Assembly: GCF_028609845.1 (NCBI RefSeq)
Contig: NZ_CP063191.1
Coordinates: 1,054,001-1,118,000 of the forward strand
Direction: 5' to 3'
DNA length: 64,000 nucleotides
Origin: Corynebacterium heidelbergense
GTDB lineage: Bacteria > Actinomycetota > Actinomycetes > Mycobacteriales > Mycobacteriaceae
Shown here: one piece after another, positions 36,565 through 45,155 of the stretch
How positions within the stretch are numbered: position 1 is the stretch's first letter
How the letters are laid out: every line of letters begins with the position of its first letter
Notes under the pieces: model-generated
Databases searched by the model: none
The model's input: the letters and a program-made list of their open reading frames with translations, nothing else
Told to the model about the DNA's origin: nothing
Program-made: the position numbers and the translations under genes

Positions 36565-37626
36565 TTAGCTCTCCTCTTCCCCGGTGGGGGCAGTCAGCCG
36601 GTGGGCGCGGCGCAACAAAACAAGGACGTCTTCCACCACATCCGCCGGGGCCTCCACGATGGCCGTGGGGGCGTAGGCGGCGGCGGTGCGCACCAGCCAT
36701 TCCCGGTCGACGGGTTGGGTGTCAATCGTGCACTCCGCGCCCTCGTGGTGGGCGGGGCCCTGCTCGGGGACGGCGATGCGGCGCAGCTCGCCCGCCCCGG
36801 GCCCGGTGAAGCGAATGCGGGCGCTCACCCGGACCCGGGCAGTGCGTAGCCCGCGCTCGATGAGTTCTTGATCCGGCAGTTCCGGGGTCCCCGCCCGGGC
36901 AAAGGCGGGTAGGACCCGGACGCTGGTCACTCGGCTGAGGCGGAAGGTGCGCTGGGCGCCCCGGTCCACGTCGTAGCCGGTGACATACATGCGCCCGTCG
37001 ATGGCCCCATAGGCCCACGGCTCCAGTACGCGGGTCTGTTCCTCATCCAGCACGCTGGGCCGATAGGTTAACTCAACCTGGAGCTGGCGATCGAGGGCCC
37101 GGAAGATGGCGTCCACGCTTTCCGGGGACAGCTCGGTGCCCTCCGGGACGTTCATCACCGTGGTGTCCCCCGCACTGCGGCGCACCCCCGCCCCGGCGAG
37201 CTTGAGATAGGCGGAATCAGCCGCATCCGCGAGCTCCCCCTCGTGGCGCCACCGGGTCGCGGCGGCCAGCACGCTCAACTCGTCCTCGGAGAACTCGATG
37301 GCGGGGAGGAAGGCATCCTCGGCGCTGAGGGACCACAGGTGCCCCTCCTCCGGGTCTACGGAGCGGCGACCATCGGAGTGCTCCACGATGTAGATTCCCA
37401 TGCGTTGGAGCGTGGCTCGGTCCCGGGCCAACTTCTTTCGGCTGCTTTCCGGGTTACCCGCATAACCCTCCACGTGGTCGCGGATCCAGGACAGGGACCT
37501 GGGCCCGGGCTCGTTGATCAGTGCGATGACGAGGTTAAACAGGCGGGAGGCCCCCGCCGCCCAGGTGACGGAACCGGGTTCGTTGCGCCCCGCGCGGGGC
37601 GATGGGGACTGGCCATGTGCAGCCAA
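36565..37626 (-). CDS. pafB: WYL-domain transcription regulator PafB
   Basis: 353 residues from TTG 37626, which has AGAGGA nine bases upstream. Domains: winged helix (RLFNLVIALINEPGPRSLSWI... RKKLARDRATLQRMGI), WYL domain (RQLQVELTYRPSVLDEEQTRVLEPWAY, GRMYVTGYD, RTFRLSRVTSV) and WCX tail. Partner of PafC in the PafBC heterodimer. Located 42 bases after pafA, in the same order as mycobacteria. Confidence 0.93.
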   Translation of the reverse strand: MAAHGQSPSPRAGRNEPGSVTWAAGASRLFNLVIALINEPGPRSLSWIRDHVEGYAGNPESSRKKLARDRATLQRMGIYIVEHSDGRRSVDPEEGHLWSLSAEDAFLPAIEFSEDELSVLAAATRWRHEGELADAADSAYLKLAGAGVRRSAGDTTVMNVPEGTELSPESVDAIFRALDRQLQVELTYRPSVLDEEQTRVLEPWAYGAIDGRMYVTGYDVDRGAQRTFRLSRVTSVRVLPAFARAGTPELPDQELIERGLRTARVRVSARIRFTGPGAGELRRIAVPEQGPAHHEGAECTIDTQPVDREWLVRTAAAYAPTAIVEAPADVVEDVLVLLRRAHRLTAPTGEEES

Positions 37627-37668
37627 TTGGGGGTGATCCTCTCTGCCGAAGATGCTTCTCTAGCCGGT

Positions 37669-39111
37669 TTAAGCGGTGCCTTCGCTCAACAGGGCAACCA
37701 TGCGATCCACTGTCTCATTGTGCGCCGCGAAGGGATCGGGCAGCACGACTTCCAAGGGGGATTCCCCGTTAATCTTCATCCGCATCCAATCCACTGTGAC
37801 TTCCCGGCCTCCCGCTCGCGCCGCCGAGAGGAAGGCGCCCCGCAGCGCCGCCCGCGTCGTCTGTGGGGGCGTACTCCGGGCCATGGCGATGTCCTCTGGG
37901 CGCAGCAGGTCAGCGGCCAGGCCCCGCTGCTGCAAGCGGTGGAAGAGGCCGCGCCGGGGGTTGATCTCGTGATACATCAGATCCACCTGGGCCAGTTTGG
38001 GGCTTGTGATGCTCAGCCCGTCGCGCGCGGCGAGCCGTTCTATCAGCTTGCGCTTGATCACCCAGTCGATGTGCTGATCTACGGGGGAAAAGTCCTGGGT
38101 GTGGAAGCAGTCGACCACCTTGCGCCACAGGTCAACTACCGGCCGCAGTTGCTCCCGGGGAGTGCCCAGCCAGTCGGACGGTCCACGCTCCGGCTCGGGG
38201 CGCACAGCCAACCACCGGTCGGCGGCGTCCACAAGAGTTTCCTGGACCTCCAACGCCGTGGTGAAGGCTCCCGAGCGCCGCAACCGCAGCGGGGCCGTAC
38301 CGGTGATATCCCGGGCGATGTCCCGGATCGAGCGGATCTCGTTGGCCATCTCGAAGTCCGGTAGGGCCACCCCGGCCTCGATCATCTCCAACACCAGGAG
38401 GGTGGCCCCGACCTTCAGCGCCGTGGTCACCTCCGACATGTTGGAATCCCCAACGATGATGTGGAGGCGCCGATAGCGCGAGGAGTCCGCGTGCGGTTCG
38501 TCCCGCGTATTGATGATCGGCCGGGAGCGGGTCGTTGCGCTAGAAACGCCCTCCCACACGTGATCGGCCCGCTGGCTCATGACGAACCCGGGCCCGAAGT
38601 TCTCGTTGGGCGCGCCCGGCTGGGGAACGGACACCTTTCCCGCCCCGCAGATGAGCTGGCGGGTGACCAAGAAGGGCAGCAGTTGAGCGGACAGGGCCCG
38701 CAGCGGCATTTCCCGCCCCACAAGGTAATTTTCGTGGCAGCCATAGGAGTTGCCCACGAAGTCCGTGTTGTTCTTGAACACGTGTACCTGGCCCCCGCTG
38801 GCCAGCGAGGCCTCTGCGGCCTCCGCAAGGGCCTGGACCTCGGCGTCGCCGGCGCGGTCATAGGTCACGAGCTGATGGAGGCTGTCGCACTCCGCCGTGG
38901 CCACCTCCGGATGGGCCCCTACGTCCAGGTACAGGCGAGAACCGTTGGTGGTGTAGATGTTGGAGCTGCGAAACTCCTCCACCACCGGGGCGAAGAGCTG
39001 GCGGGCGACTTCGTCTGGGCCGAGGCGGCGGACGGCATCGCGGACGTTGGCTACGCCGTACTCCGTCTCCAGCCCCATGATGCGCCGCACCAGTGGCTCG
39101 GCAGCGCTCAC
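37669..39111 (-). CDS. pafA: Pup-protein ligase PafA
   Basis: 480 residues. Glutamine-synthetase-like carboxylate-amine ligase that activates the C-terminal Glu of Pup with ATP and joins it to Lys side chains of target proteins. Visible: IMGLETEYGVA at the start, the catalytic-base strand GSRLYLDVGAHPEVATAEC, VHVFKNNTD, GCHENYLV, NTRDEPHAD and RRLHIIVGDSNMSE. GTG start whose four bases overlap the pup stop (GTGA), so PafA is translationally coupled to Pup. In mycobacteria prcB and prcA lie between pup and pafA; here nothing does. Confidence 0.97.
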   Translation of the reverse strand: MSAAEPLVRRIMGLETEYGVANVRDAVRRLGPDEVARQLFAPVVEEFRSSNIYTTNGSRLYLDVGAHPEVATAECDSLHQLVTYDRAGDAEVQALAEAAEASLASGGQVHVFKNNTDFVGNSYGCHENYLVGREMPLRALSAQLLPFLVTRQLICGAGKVSVPQPGAPNENFGPGFVMSQRADHVWEGVSSATTRSRPIINTRDEPHADSSRYRRLHIIVGDSNMSEVTTALKVGATLLVLEMIEAGVALPDFEMANEIRSIRDIARDITGTAPLRLRRSGAFTTALEVQETLVDAADRWLAVRPEPERGPSDWLGTPREQLRPVVDLWRKVVDCFHTQDFSPVDQHIDWVIKRKLIERLAARDGLSITSPKLAQVDLMYHEINPRRGLFHRLQQRGLAADLLRPEDIAMARSTPPQTTRAALRGAFLSAARAGGREVTVDWMRMKINGESPLEVVLPDPFAAHNETVDRMVALLSEGTA

Positions 39112-39305
39112 TGGCCGCCCTTTTGCACGTAGGAGCGCACGAACTCCTCGGCGTTGTTCTCCAGCAGACCGTCGATCTCGTCCAAGAGGTCATCCGTCCC
39201 CTGCACGCCGATCTGCTGGCTGCCGCTGGCCGCCTCTGCGGGCGCGGCCCCCGTGTCCTCCCCCCGATCGCGCCCGCCGTGGGCCTGAGTGAAACCGCCG
39301 GTCAT
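39108..39305 (-). CDS. pup: Prokaryotic ubiquitin-like protein Pup
   Basis: 65 residues from ATG 39305, eight bases after AAGGA; a start three codons earlier is less likely. Disordered N-terminus, the C-terminal helix DDLLDEIDGLLENNAEEFV that binds the ARC/Mpa coiled coil, and the conserved end SYVQKGGQ. The terminal Gln must be deamidated to Glu by Dop before PafA can use it. Located directly upstream of, and overlapping, pafA. Confidence 0.97.
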   Translation of the reverse strand: MTGGFTQAHGGRDRGEDTGAAPAEAASGSQQIGVQGTDDLLDEIDGLLENNAEEFVRSYVQKGGQ

Positions 39306-39391
39306 GTGGATCATCCTTCCGCCGTCCGAATGGAACTAGGTGCTCCACTCTAGCGCCGACGACCCCAGCTCCCGGGGGACCAAAACGGCCG

Positions 39392-40933
39392 TTAGCCGAC
39401 GCCGTCCACCGCATCCGGGCGAATCTGCCGCAGGGCGGCGACGAGATCCGGCAGCTCGACGGAGCCATCGAGCGGCACGTCCCCCAGCTCGGCAGCGGTA
39501 AAACTCAGCGGTTCCGGCATCCGAATCACCGTCGCCGGGCGACCCGCACAGGGGCAATCCAGCACGATCTGGTCCCAGTTCACGGCGAGCACATGATCGG
39601 CGTAGGCGGCGACGACCGCGCCGCGCACATGCGCCCGGGTGTCCACCGGGGCACAGTTCACCGCACGGGCCACATCCTCGGGGTCCACGAGCGTGCGCAT
39701 CCGCCCCTTGCGGACGAGGGCCTGGTTAAGGCTGCGCTGCGGATCGATATCGGAGTACTGGATATCCACGACCGCCAACCGCGGATCCGTCCACTCCAAA
39801 CCCCGTTGGCGGTACCCGTTGAGCAGGGCCAACTTGGCGGTCCAATCCAACCGGTCCGCCGTGGACAGCGGATCCCGCTCCAGGTCCGCCAGCAACTGCC
39901 CCCACAGGGCCAGGACCTGCTGGTCGTCGGCGGTGCGCGCGCATCCCGCGGCCGCCACCCGCGCCCGGATCTCTCGCTGGATCTCGATCGCGGTCATCTC
40001 CACCTGCCCGTACAACCGCAGCGGCCGGGTGCAGCTCAGGTCGCGGGAGACCGCCTGAACCCCCGCCACCGGGTCCACCAGGGTCAGATCGGAGAAGTCC
40101 ACCCCTTTTCCCGCGGCGGCGAGTACCAGGGCGGTTGTGCCGAACTTCAGGTAGGAGGCGAATTCGCTGAGGTTGGCATCCCCAATGATGACGTGCAGGC
40201 GGCGCCACCGATCCGCCGTAGCGTGGGGTTCATCCCGCGTGTTGATGATCCCGCGGTTGAGCGTGGTTTCCAGCGAGACTTCCGTCTCGATGTAGTCCGC
40301 GCGCTGAGAGATTTGGAACCCGGCCTCCGCCCCGGTGGGCCCCAGTCCCACCCGGCCGGCGCCGATAAGTACCTGGCGGGTGACGAAGTGTGGGATGAGC
40401 GCGGCGTGAACTGCCTCCGTATCCCACTGCCGCGGGTACAGGTAGTTCTCGTGGGCCCCATAGGAGGCCCCTTTGCCATCCACATTGTTCTTGTAGATCT
40501 TCAAACTCGGCTGGCCCTCCACGGACCCGGCGGCCTGTGCGGCGCGGTGCATCACCACATCCCCGGCCCTATCCCACACCACCGCGTCGTAAGCGGAGGT
40601 GGTCTCCGGTGCCGAGTACTCCGGGTGCGCGTGATCTACATAGAAGCGCGCGCCGGAGGGGGTGATCACGTTGGCCGCGCCCAGCGCGTTGGGCTCCAAC
40701 ACGGGGGCCGCATCGCTGCGGTAACGCCGCAGGTCGAAGCCCCGGGCATCCCGCAGCGGGGACTCGTGGCCATAGTCCCACCGGGTGCGCCGGTTGATGG
40801 ACTGCCCGGAAAGCTCCGCATAGGCCACCACCGCCTGGGTGGACGTGACAATGGGGCTGATCTGCGGGTCCTCGCCCACCGCGACGATGCCGTACTCCGT
40901 CTCCGAACCGTAGATGCGGGGATACTCGCTCAT
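39392..40933 (-). CDS. dop: Pup deamidase/depupylase Dop
   Basis: 513 residues. Paralogue of PafA that deamidates Pup-Gln and also removes Pup from conjugates. Start ATG 40933 overlaps the arc stop by 4 bases (ATGA). Visible: YPRIYGSETEYGI, the nucleophile region SGARFYVDHAHPEYSAPE, KIYKNNVDGKG, YGAHENYL, NTRDEPHA and RRLHVIIGDANLSE. The HPEYS form in place of HPEVA distinguishes Dop from PafA. 86 bases separate it from pup. Confidence 0.97.
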   Translation of the reverse strand: MSEYPRIYGSETEYGIVAVGEDPQISPIVTSTQAVVAYAELSGQSINRRTRWDYGHESPLRDARGFDLRRYRSDAAPVLEPNALGAANVITPSGARFYVDHAHPEYSAPETTSAYDAVVWDRAGDVVMHRAAQAAGSVEGQPSLKIYKNNVDGKGASYGAHENYLYPRQWDTEAVHAALIPHFVTRQVLIGAGRVGLGPTGAEAGFQISQRADYIETEVSLETTLNRGIINTRDEPHATADRWRRLHVIIGDANLSEFASYLKFGTTALVLAAAGKGVDFSDLTLVDPVAGVQAVSRDLSCTRPLRLYGQVEMTAIEIQREIRARVAAAGCARTADDQQVLALWGQLLADLERDPLSTADRLDWTAKLALLNGYRQRGLEWTDPRLAVVDIQYSDIDPQRSLNQALVRKGRMRTLVDPEDVARAVNCAPVDTRAHVRGAVVAAYADHVLAVNWDQIVLDCPCAGRPATVIRMPEPLSFTAAELGDVPLDGSVELPDLVAALRQIRPDAVDGVG

Positions 40934-42507
40934 CGCTGCACCACCGAGATGTCCACCACGCGCCGGCCGGAGTGCCCGGAGACGCGGGCCCACTCCGCCG
41001 GGTTCGTCGTATCCGGCAGGTCCTCGTTATCCCGCACCTCCGCCGCGACCGCGGCATCCACGTGCTCCGCGCTGATCCCGCCACCGGTCGGGGAATTCGC
41101 ATCCCGCAGAGAATCTTTGATGGCCAATGTTTTGGCGCGGTCCACGATGTTGTTCAACATTGCGCCGGACACAAAGTCGGACCAATAGAGATCTTGGGTG
41201 CTCCCATCCACAAAGTGCAGGGTGACATAGCGGTGGGTGGCGTCGTCCGCAAAAAGATCATCGACAATCCGGGCGCGCAAGGATTCCGCCGAATCGGCGA
41301 GGGGGATATCGTCCGTGAGGTGTTTGGCGAGAATATCCAGTGCAGCCTCGCGGTCGGGGCGTTCCACCCGGATCTTCACATCCAGCCGACCGGGGCGCAG
41401 AATGGCGGGATCGATGAGCTCCTCCCGGTTGGAGGCGCCAATAACGATGACGTTCTCCAACCCCTCCACGCCGTCGATCTCCGACAGCAACTGGGGCACC
41501 ACTGTGGATTCGATATCGCTGGACACCCCCGTGCCCCGGGTGCGGAAGATGGCCTCCATTTCGTCGAAGAAGACAATCACCGGTTTTCCGGAGCTCGCTA
41601 TGCGCCGGGCTCGCTCGAAGATCTGTCGGATTTGCCGCTCGGTCTCGCCGACAAACTTATTCAACAGCTCCGGGCCCTTGACGTTGAGGAAGTAGGACTC
41701 GGCGGAAGAATCATCGCCCGAACCCATCTTCTGCGCCAAGGAATTGGCCACCGCCTTGGCAATGAGGGTCTTGCCATTACCCGGGGGACCATAGAGCAAA
41801 ACTCCCTTCGGGGGCCGCAGCCCGTAGGCCCGGTACACCTCCGGGTGGAGGAAGGGCAGCTCCACCGCATCCCGGATTTGCTCAATCTGCCGCTCCAGGC
41901 CGCCAATGTCGGCATAGCTGACATCCGGCACCTCCTCCAGCACCAAGCTGGTGACCTCCGAGCGGGCAATGGCCTCGAAAGCCCAACCGCTGCGCCGGTC
42001 CACGATCACCGAATCCCCCGCAGTAATCTCCCGGGCCAAAACCGCCTGCCGCAAATCCCCGGCGGCGCGCACCACCGTCTCCTCCCCCAGCTTGTCCGCA
42101 ACGATGAGCCGCTCCCCCAGCGTCTCGATGACCGCAGCCACGTCCCCGCTATCCTCCACGCCGGTGACCTCCACCACCTGCTGCCCCTCCCCCAGTCGCA
42201 CCGTGCTCCCCGGGTGCAGCGCAGCCCGATCCACCAAGGGGGAAACGGCCAGGCGCATCCGCCGACCGGCGGTGAACACCTCCGCGGTCCAGCCCTTCGG
42301 GTTGACCGCCAACAACGTGCCATAGGTGCTTGGCGGTTCGGATAGGGCCTGCAGGCGCTGGTTCAGCTCGTCCAACTTCTGCCGCGAGGCGGAGAGCAAA
42401 TCCACCAGCTTGGCATTGCGGGCCCCCAAGGTACGGTTGGCCTGCTGCAACTCCCGCAGGGATTGCGGGCCGGAGGAATCGGTGGAGGTAGAACCTGGAG
42501 AAGTCAT
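40930..42507 (-). CDS. arc: AAA+ ATPase ARC (Mpa homologue)
   Basis: 525 residues from ATG 42507. N-terminal coiled coil (about 15-55) that captures Pup, tandem OB domains (about 60-200), then one AAA module with Walker A GPPGNGKT, Walker B VIVFFDEMEAIF and arginine-finger region ILRPGRLD. Hexameric unfoldase of pupylated proteins. The C-terminus ends DISVVQR and lacks the GQYL-type tail with which mycobacterial Mpa docks on the 20S proteasome, in keeping with missing prcBA. In C. glutamicum the homologue acts without a proteasome, for example on ferritin. Confidence 0.96.
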   Translation of the reverse strand: MTSPGSTSTDSSGPQSLRELQQANRTLGARNAKLVDLLSASRQKLDELNQRLQALSEPPSTYGTLLAVNPKGWTAEVFTAGRRMRLAVSPLVDRAALHPGSTVRLGEGQQVVEVTGVEDSGDVAAVIETLGERLIVADKLGEETVVRAAGDLRQAVLAREITAGDSVIVDRRSGWAFEAIARSEVTSLVLEEVPDVSYADIGGLERQIEQIRDAVELPFLHPEVYRAYGLRPPKGVLLYGPPGNGKTLIAKAVANSLAQKMGSGDDSSAESYFLNVKGPELLNKFVGETERQIRQIFERARRIASSGKPVIVFFDEMEAIFRTRGTGVSSDIESTVVPQLLSEIDGVEGLENVIVIGASNREELIDPAILRPGRLDVKIRVERPDREAALDILAKHLTDDIPLADSAESLRARIVDDLFADDATHRYVTLHFVDGSTQDLYWSDFVSGAMLNNIVDRAKTLAIKDSLRDANSPTGGGISAEHVDAAVAAEVRDNEDLPDTTNPAEWARVSGHSGRRVVDISVVQR

Positions 42508-42539
42508 AACCGCCAGTCTACGCAGCGGCAATGTCCCGA

Positions 42540-43373
42540 TTACTTGCGCGCACGACGCTGCGGGCGGGGTGCGACAACGCCATCGGCGAGGCGGCGGGTC
42601 CACACGAGGAAGGCGGTGTGGGCATTCATCCGGTGCTCCGGACGGGTGGCCAACCCCTCGACCTTCCACTCCCGCACCAGGGACTCCCAGGCCCGCGGCT
42701 CGGTGAAGCAGCCTTGCTCCCTAATGCCCTCCATGACCTTCATCAACTGCGGGACGGTCGCAACGTAGGTCATGAAAACCCCGCCGGGGATCAGCACATC
42801 CCGGACGGTCTCCAGCATCTCCCAGGGCTCCAGCATGTCCAGGATCACCCGGTCCACCTCACCCGTGTCCCCCCGCCGCACGCTGCGAAAATCCCCCAGC
42901 CGCAAATCCCAGTTCGCCGGGTGCCCGCCCATGATGGTGGCCACGTTATCCCGGGCGTAATCGATGTGGTCCTCGCGCACCTCGTAGCTGATCACCCGGC
43001 CGCGCTCGCCCACCGCGCGCAGCAGCCAGCTAGAGAGGGCCCCGCTGCCCGCACCGGCTTCCAGCACCGTGGCCCCGGGGAAGATGTCCCCCTCGATGAG
43101 GATCTGCGCGGCGTCCTTCGGGTAGATCACCGCAGCCCCGCGTGGCATGGACAAAACGTGATCCACCAGCAGGTGCCGGAAGCACAGGTACTCTCCCCCG
43201 GCGGAACTGCGCACGACCGTGCCCTCGTCCTGCCCGATGATGTCCGAGTGGCGGATCTCCCCTTTGTGGGTGAAGAAGCTCTCCCCCTCCAGCAGCGTGA
43301 TGGTGAAGTGGCGGCGCTTCGCGTCCGTCAATTGCACGCGATCCCCCGCCTGAAACGGTCCGGAATAAGCCAT
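42540..43373 (-). CDS. trmI: tRNA (adenine-58-N1) methyltransferase TrmI
   Basis: 277 residues from ATG 43373. N-terminal small beta domain (FQAGDRVQLTDAKRRHFTITL) and a Rossmann SAM domain with VLEAGAGSGALSSWLLRAVG and later VDRVILDMLEPWEML, the catalytic/positioning region of TrmI. It methylates A58 in the T-loop of tRNAs as a tetramer. The Arg-rich C-terminus (RPQRRARK) may help bind tRNA. It sits upstream of arc in the same direction, as in mycobacteria. Confidence 0.95.
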   Translation of the reverse strand: MAYSGPFQAGDRVQLTDAKRRHFTITLLEGESFFTHKGEIRHSDIIGQDEGTVVRSSAGGEYLCFRHLLVDHVLSMPRGAAVIYPKDAAQILIEGDIFPGATVLEAGAGSGALSSWLLRAVGERGRVISYEVREDHIDYARDNVATIMGGHPANWDLRLGDFRSVRRGDTGEVDRVILDMLEPWEMLETVRDVLIPGGVFMTYVATVPQLMKVMEGIREQGCFTEPRAWESLVREWKVEGLATRPEHRMNAHTAFLVWTRRLADGVVAPRPQRRARK

Positions 43374-43559
43374 GGGCCCTCGCCACACACCTTTCTGCAC
43401 AACTCTGTCGATCCCTTACCGCACCCTAGTGGGCGGTGCCCGGTGACGTGAAAAGCGTCACGTCACAGGGGTAAAACCCCTCTTCAATTTGCCCGCCCTA
43501 TCCCCCACCCCGTACATCTTGGCGCGGACACACTGCCGAGCACTGGAGCTGAAACGACC

Positions 43560-44237
43560 GTGTATGACTATCGCCTCGGGGAGCGCTACCTCGCCGCCGC
43601 CTTCGCCTTCGTGGCGGGGTTCGTCGATTCGATCGGATTCCTATACCTCGGGGGCGTTTTCGTCTCCTTCATGTCCGGCAACACCACGCGCTCGGCGACC
43701 GCCCTCGTCGAATCCAACTGGGGGCTGGCGACCCTGGCGGGGTCCTGTATCTTGCTCTTCCTCCTGGGGGTGATGAACGGGGCGTTGACTCAGCGCCTCG
43801 CCACCAGGCGCTGGGGGCTGTACCGGGCGCGGGAGGCCGTGCTGCTCAATGTCACGCTCATGTTCCTCATCAGCAGCGCGCTGGTGCTGCTGGAGTGGGA
43901 ACGCGCGGCCATGCTGGTCATCTCCATCGGGGTGGGGACAATGAACAGCATCTTCGAGCGCAAGGGGGAGGTCGCGATCCCGCTGACGTATATGACGGGG
44001 ACCCTGGTAAAGATGGGCCAGCGGTTCGTGGAGGCCTTCTTCGACGGCAAGCACATCGTGTGGATTCTGCACCTTGCCCTGTGGGTCTCCCTGTCGGCGG
44101 GATCCATCGTGGGGGCGTTGATCTTCCACCGGCTGCAGCTAGAGGCCGTGTTTATCGTTACGGGGTTGGTCTTCCTGGCTACGGTGGTCACTATCGCGGT
44201 TCGTTCTTATCGACGCCACCACGGTCTGCCGCTCTAA
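43560..44237 (+). CDS. YoaK/DUF1275 family membrane protein
   Basis: 225 residues. Six hydrophobic segments with the family signature VAGFVDSIGFLYLGGVFVSFMSGNTTR (read as consecutive blocks AGFVDSIGFL and FMSGNTTR) and the internal repeat YMTGTLVKMGQ. GTG start at 43560; the nearest Shine-Dalgarno-like GGAG is 12 bases upstream. The function of the family is unknown; a small-molecule transporter is suspected. Divergent from trmI and upstream of the RecB-like gene in the same direction. Confidence 0.87.
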   Translation: MYDYRLGERYLAAAFAFVAGFVDSIGFLYLGGVFVSFMSGNTTRSATALVESNWGLATLAGSCILLFLLGVMNGALTQRLATRRWGLYRAREAVLLNVTLMFLISSALVLLEWERAAMLVISIGVGTMNSIFERKGEVAIPLTYMTGTLVKMGQRFVEAFFDGKHIVWILHLALWVSLSAGSIVGALIFHRLQLEAVFIVTGLVFLATVVTIAVRSYRRHHGLPL

Positions 44238-44345
44238 CAGGCCCCATATCCCCTTCCTCTCCCCCTCTCCCCACCCCGCGGTCCGCGTCTTGAGGTCCGC
44301 GCCGAAGGAGGAGAAGAGCCACAGAAAGGAGCGCAGCTTCCCCCG

Positions 44346-45155
44346 ATGGCAGCTCCGCAGAAACTCTCCCTCGCCCTGTCCCCCAGCCGCGCCGGGGACT
44401 ACCAGCAGTGCCCGTTGCTCTACCGTTTTCGCGCAATCGACCGCCTGCCGGAGCCGAAGACGCGGGCGCAGGTGCTGGGCACCCTCGTGCACGCGGTTTT
44501 GGAGCAGATGCACGGCCTGCCCGCCCAGGAGCGGACCTACCCGGCTGCGGTGAAGCTGATCAAGCCGACATGGGCGGATCTGCTGTCCCGGGATCGGGAG
44601 GAGTTGGAGGGGGTCATTCCGCCGGAGGAGACCATGGACTTCTTCGTGGAGGCCCGGGAGCTAGTGAAGGGGTACTTCCGCATGGAGAACCCCACGGGTT
44701 TTTCGGCCGAGGAGTGCGAGAAGTACGTCAACACCACCTTGCCCAACGGGGTGCCGGTCCGCGGCTTCATCGACCGGGTGGATATCGCCCCGGGCGGCCA
44801 GGTGCGCGTGGTGGACTACAAGACGGGTAAGAAGCCGCAGCCCAAGTATTCCGACCAGGCCCGGTTTCAAATGAAGTTCTACGCCCTGGTGTGGTGGCGG
44901 CTGACGGGGACGGTGCCGGCCCAGTTGCGCTTGATGTACCTCAAGGTGGCGCAGGACCTGGTGTTGCGGCCCAGCCCCGCGGAGCTGACATATTTCGAGC
45001 GGGACCTAGGCGAGCTGTGGTCGCGCATCCTGGCTGACGTGGAGAGCGGGGATTTCCGCCCCCGGACCTCCAAGCTGTGCGGGTGGTGCCACTTCCAGGA
45101 GATTTGTCCGGCCTTCGGGGGCACGCCGCCGGAGTATCCGTTGCTGCGGGGTTAG
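44346..45155 (+). CDS. RecB-family PD-(D/E)XK exonuclease
   Basis: 269 residues. Single-domain Cas4/RecB-like nuclease: entry block LSPSRAGDYQQCPLLYRFR, the metal site GFIDRVD followed by VRVVDYKTGKKP, and the QMKFYALVWW motif IV helix. Cys22 plus three Cys in CGWCHFQEICPAF match the four ligands of an Fe-S cluster typical of this nuclease type. Probably acts in DNA repair. No cas genes are nearby, so a CRISPR role is unlikely. The stop overlaps that of the sirtuin gene by 4 bases (TTAG). Confidence 0.92.
   Translation: MAAPQKLSLALSPSRAGDYQQCPLLYRFRAIDRLPEPKTRAQVLGTLVHAVLEQMHGLPAQERTYPAAVKLIKPTWADLLSRDREELEGVIPPEETMDFFVEARELVKGYFRMENPTGFSAEECEKYVNTTLPNGVPVRGFIDRVDIAPGGQVRVVDYKTGKKPQPKYSDQARFQMKFYALVWWRLTGTVPAQLRLMYLKVAQDLVLRPSPAELTYFERDLGELWSRILADVESGDFRPRTSKLCGWCHFQEICPAFGGTPPEYPLLRG

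Noticed and set aside
39108..39111. Remnant of prcBA between pup and pafA
   Set aside because: The two genes overlap by 4 bases, leaving no room for even a fragment.
44346..45155. Cas4 and a CRISPR locus
   Set aside because: The nuclease resembles Cas4/RecB, but there are no repeats or other cas genes; it is a stand-alone corynebacterial RecB-like protein.
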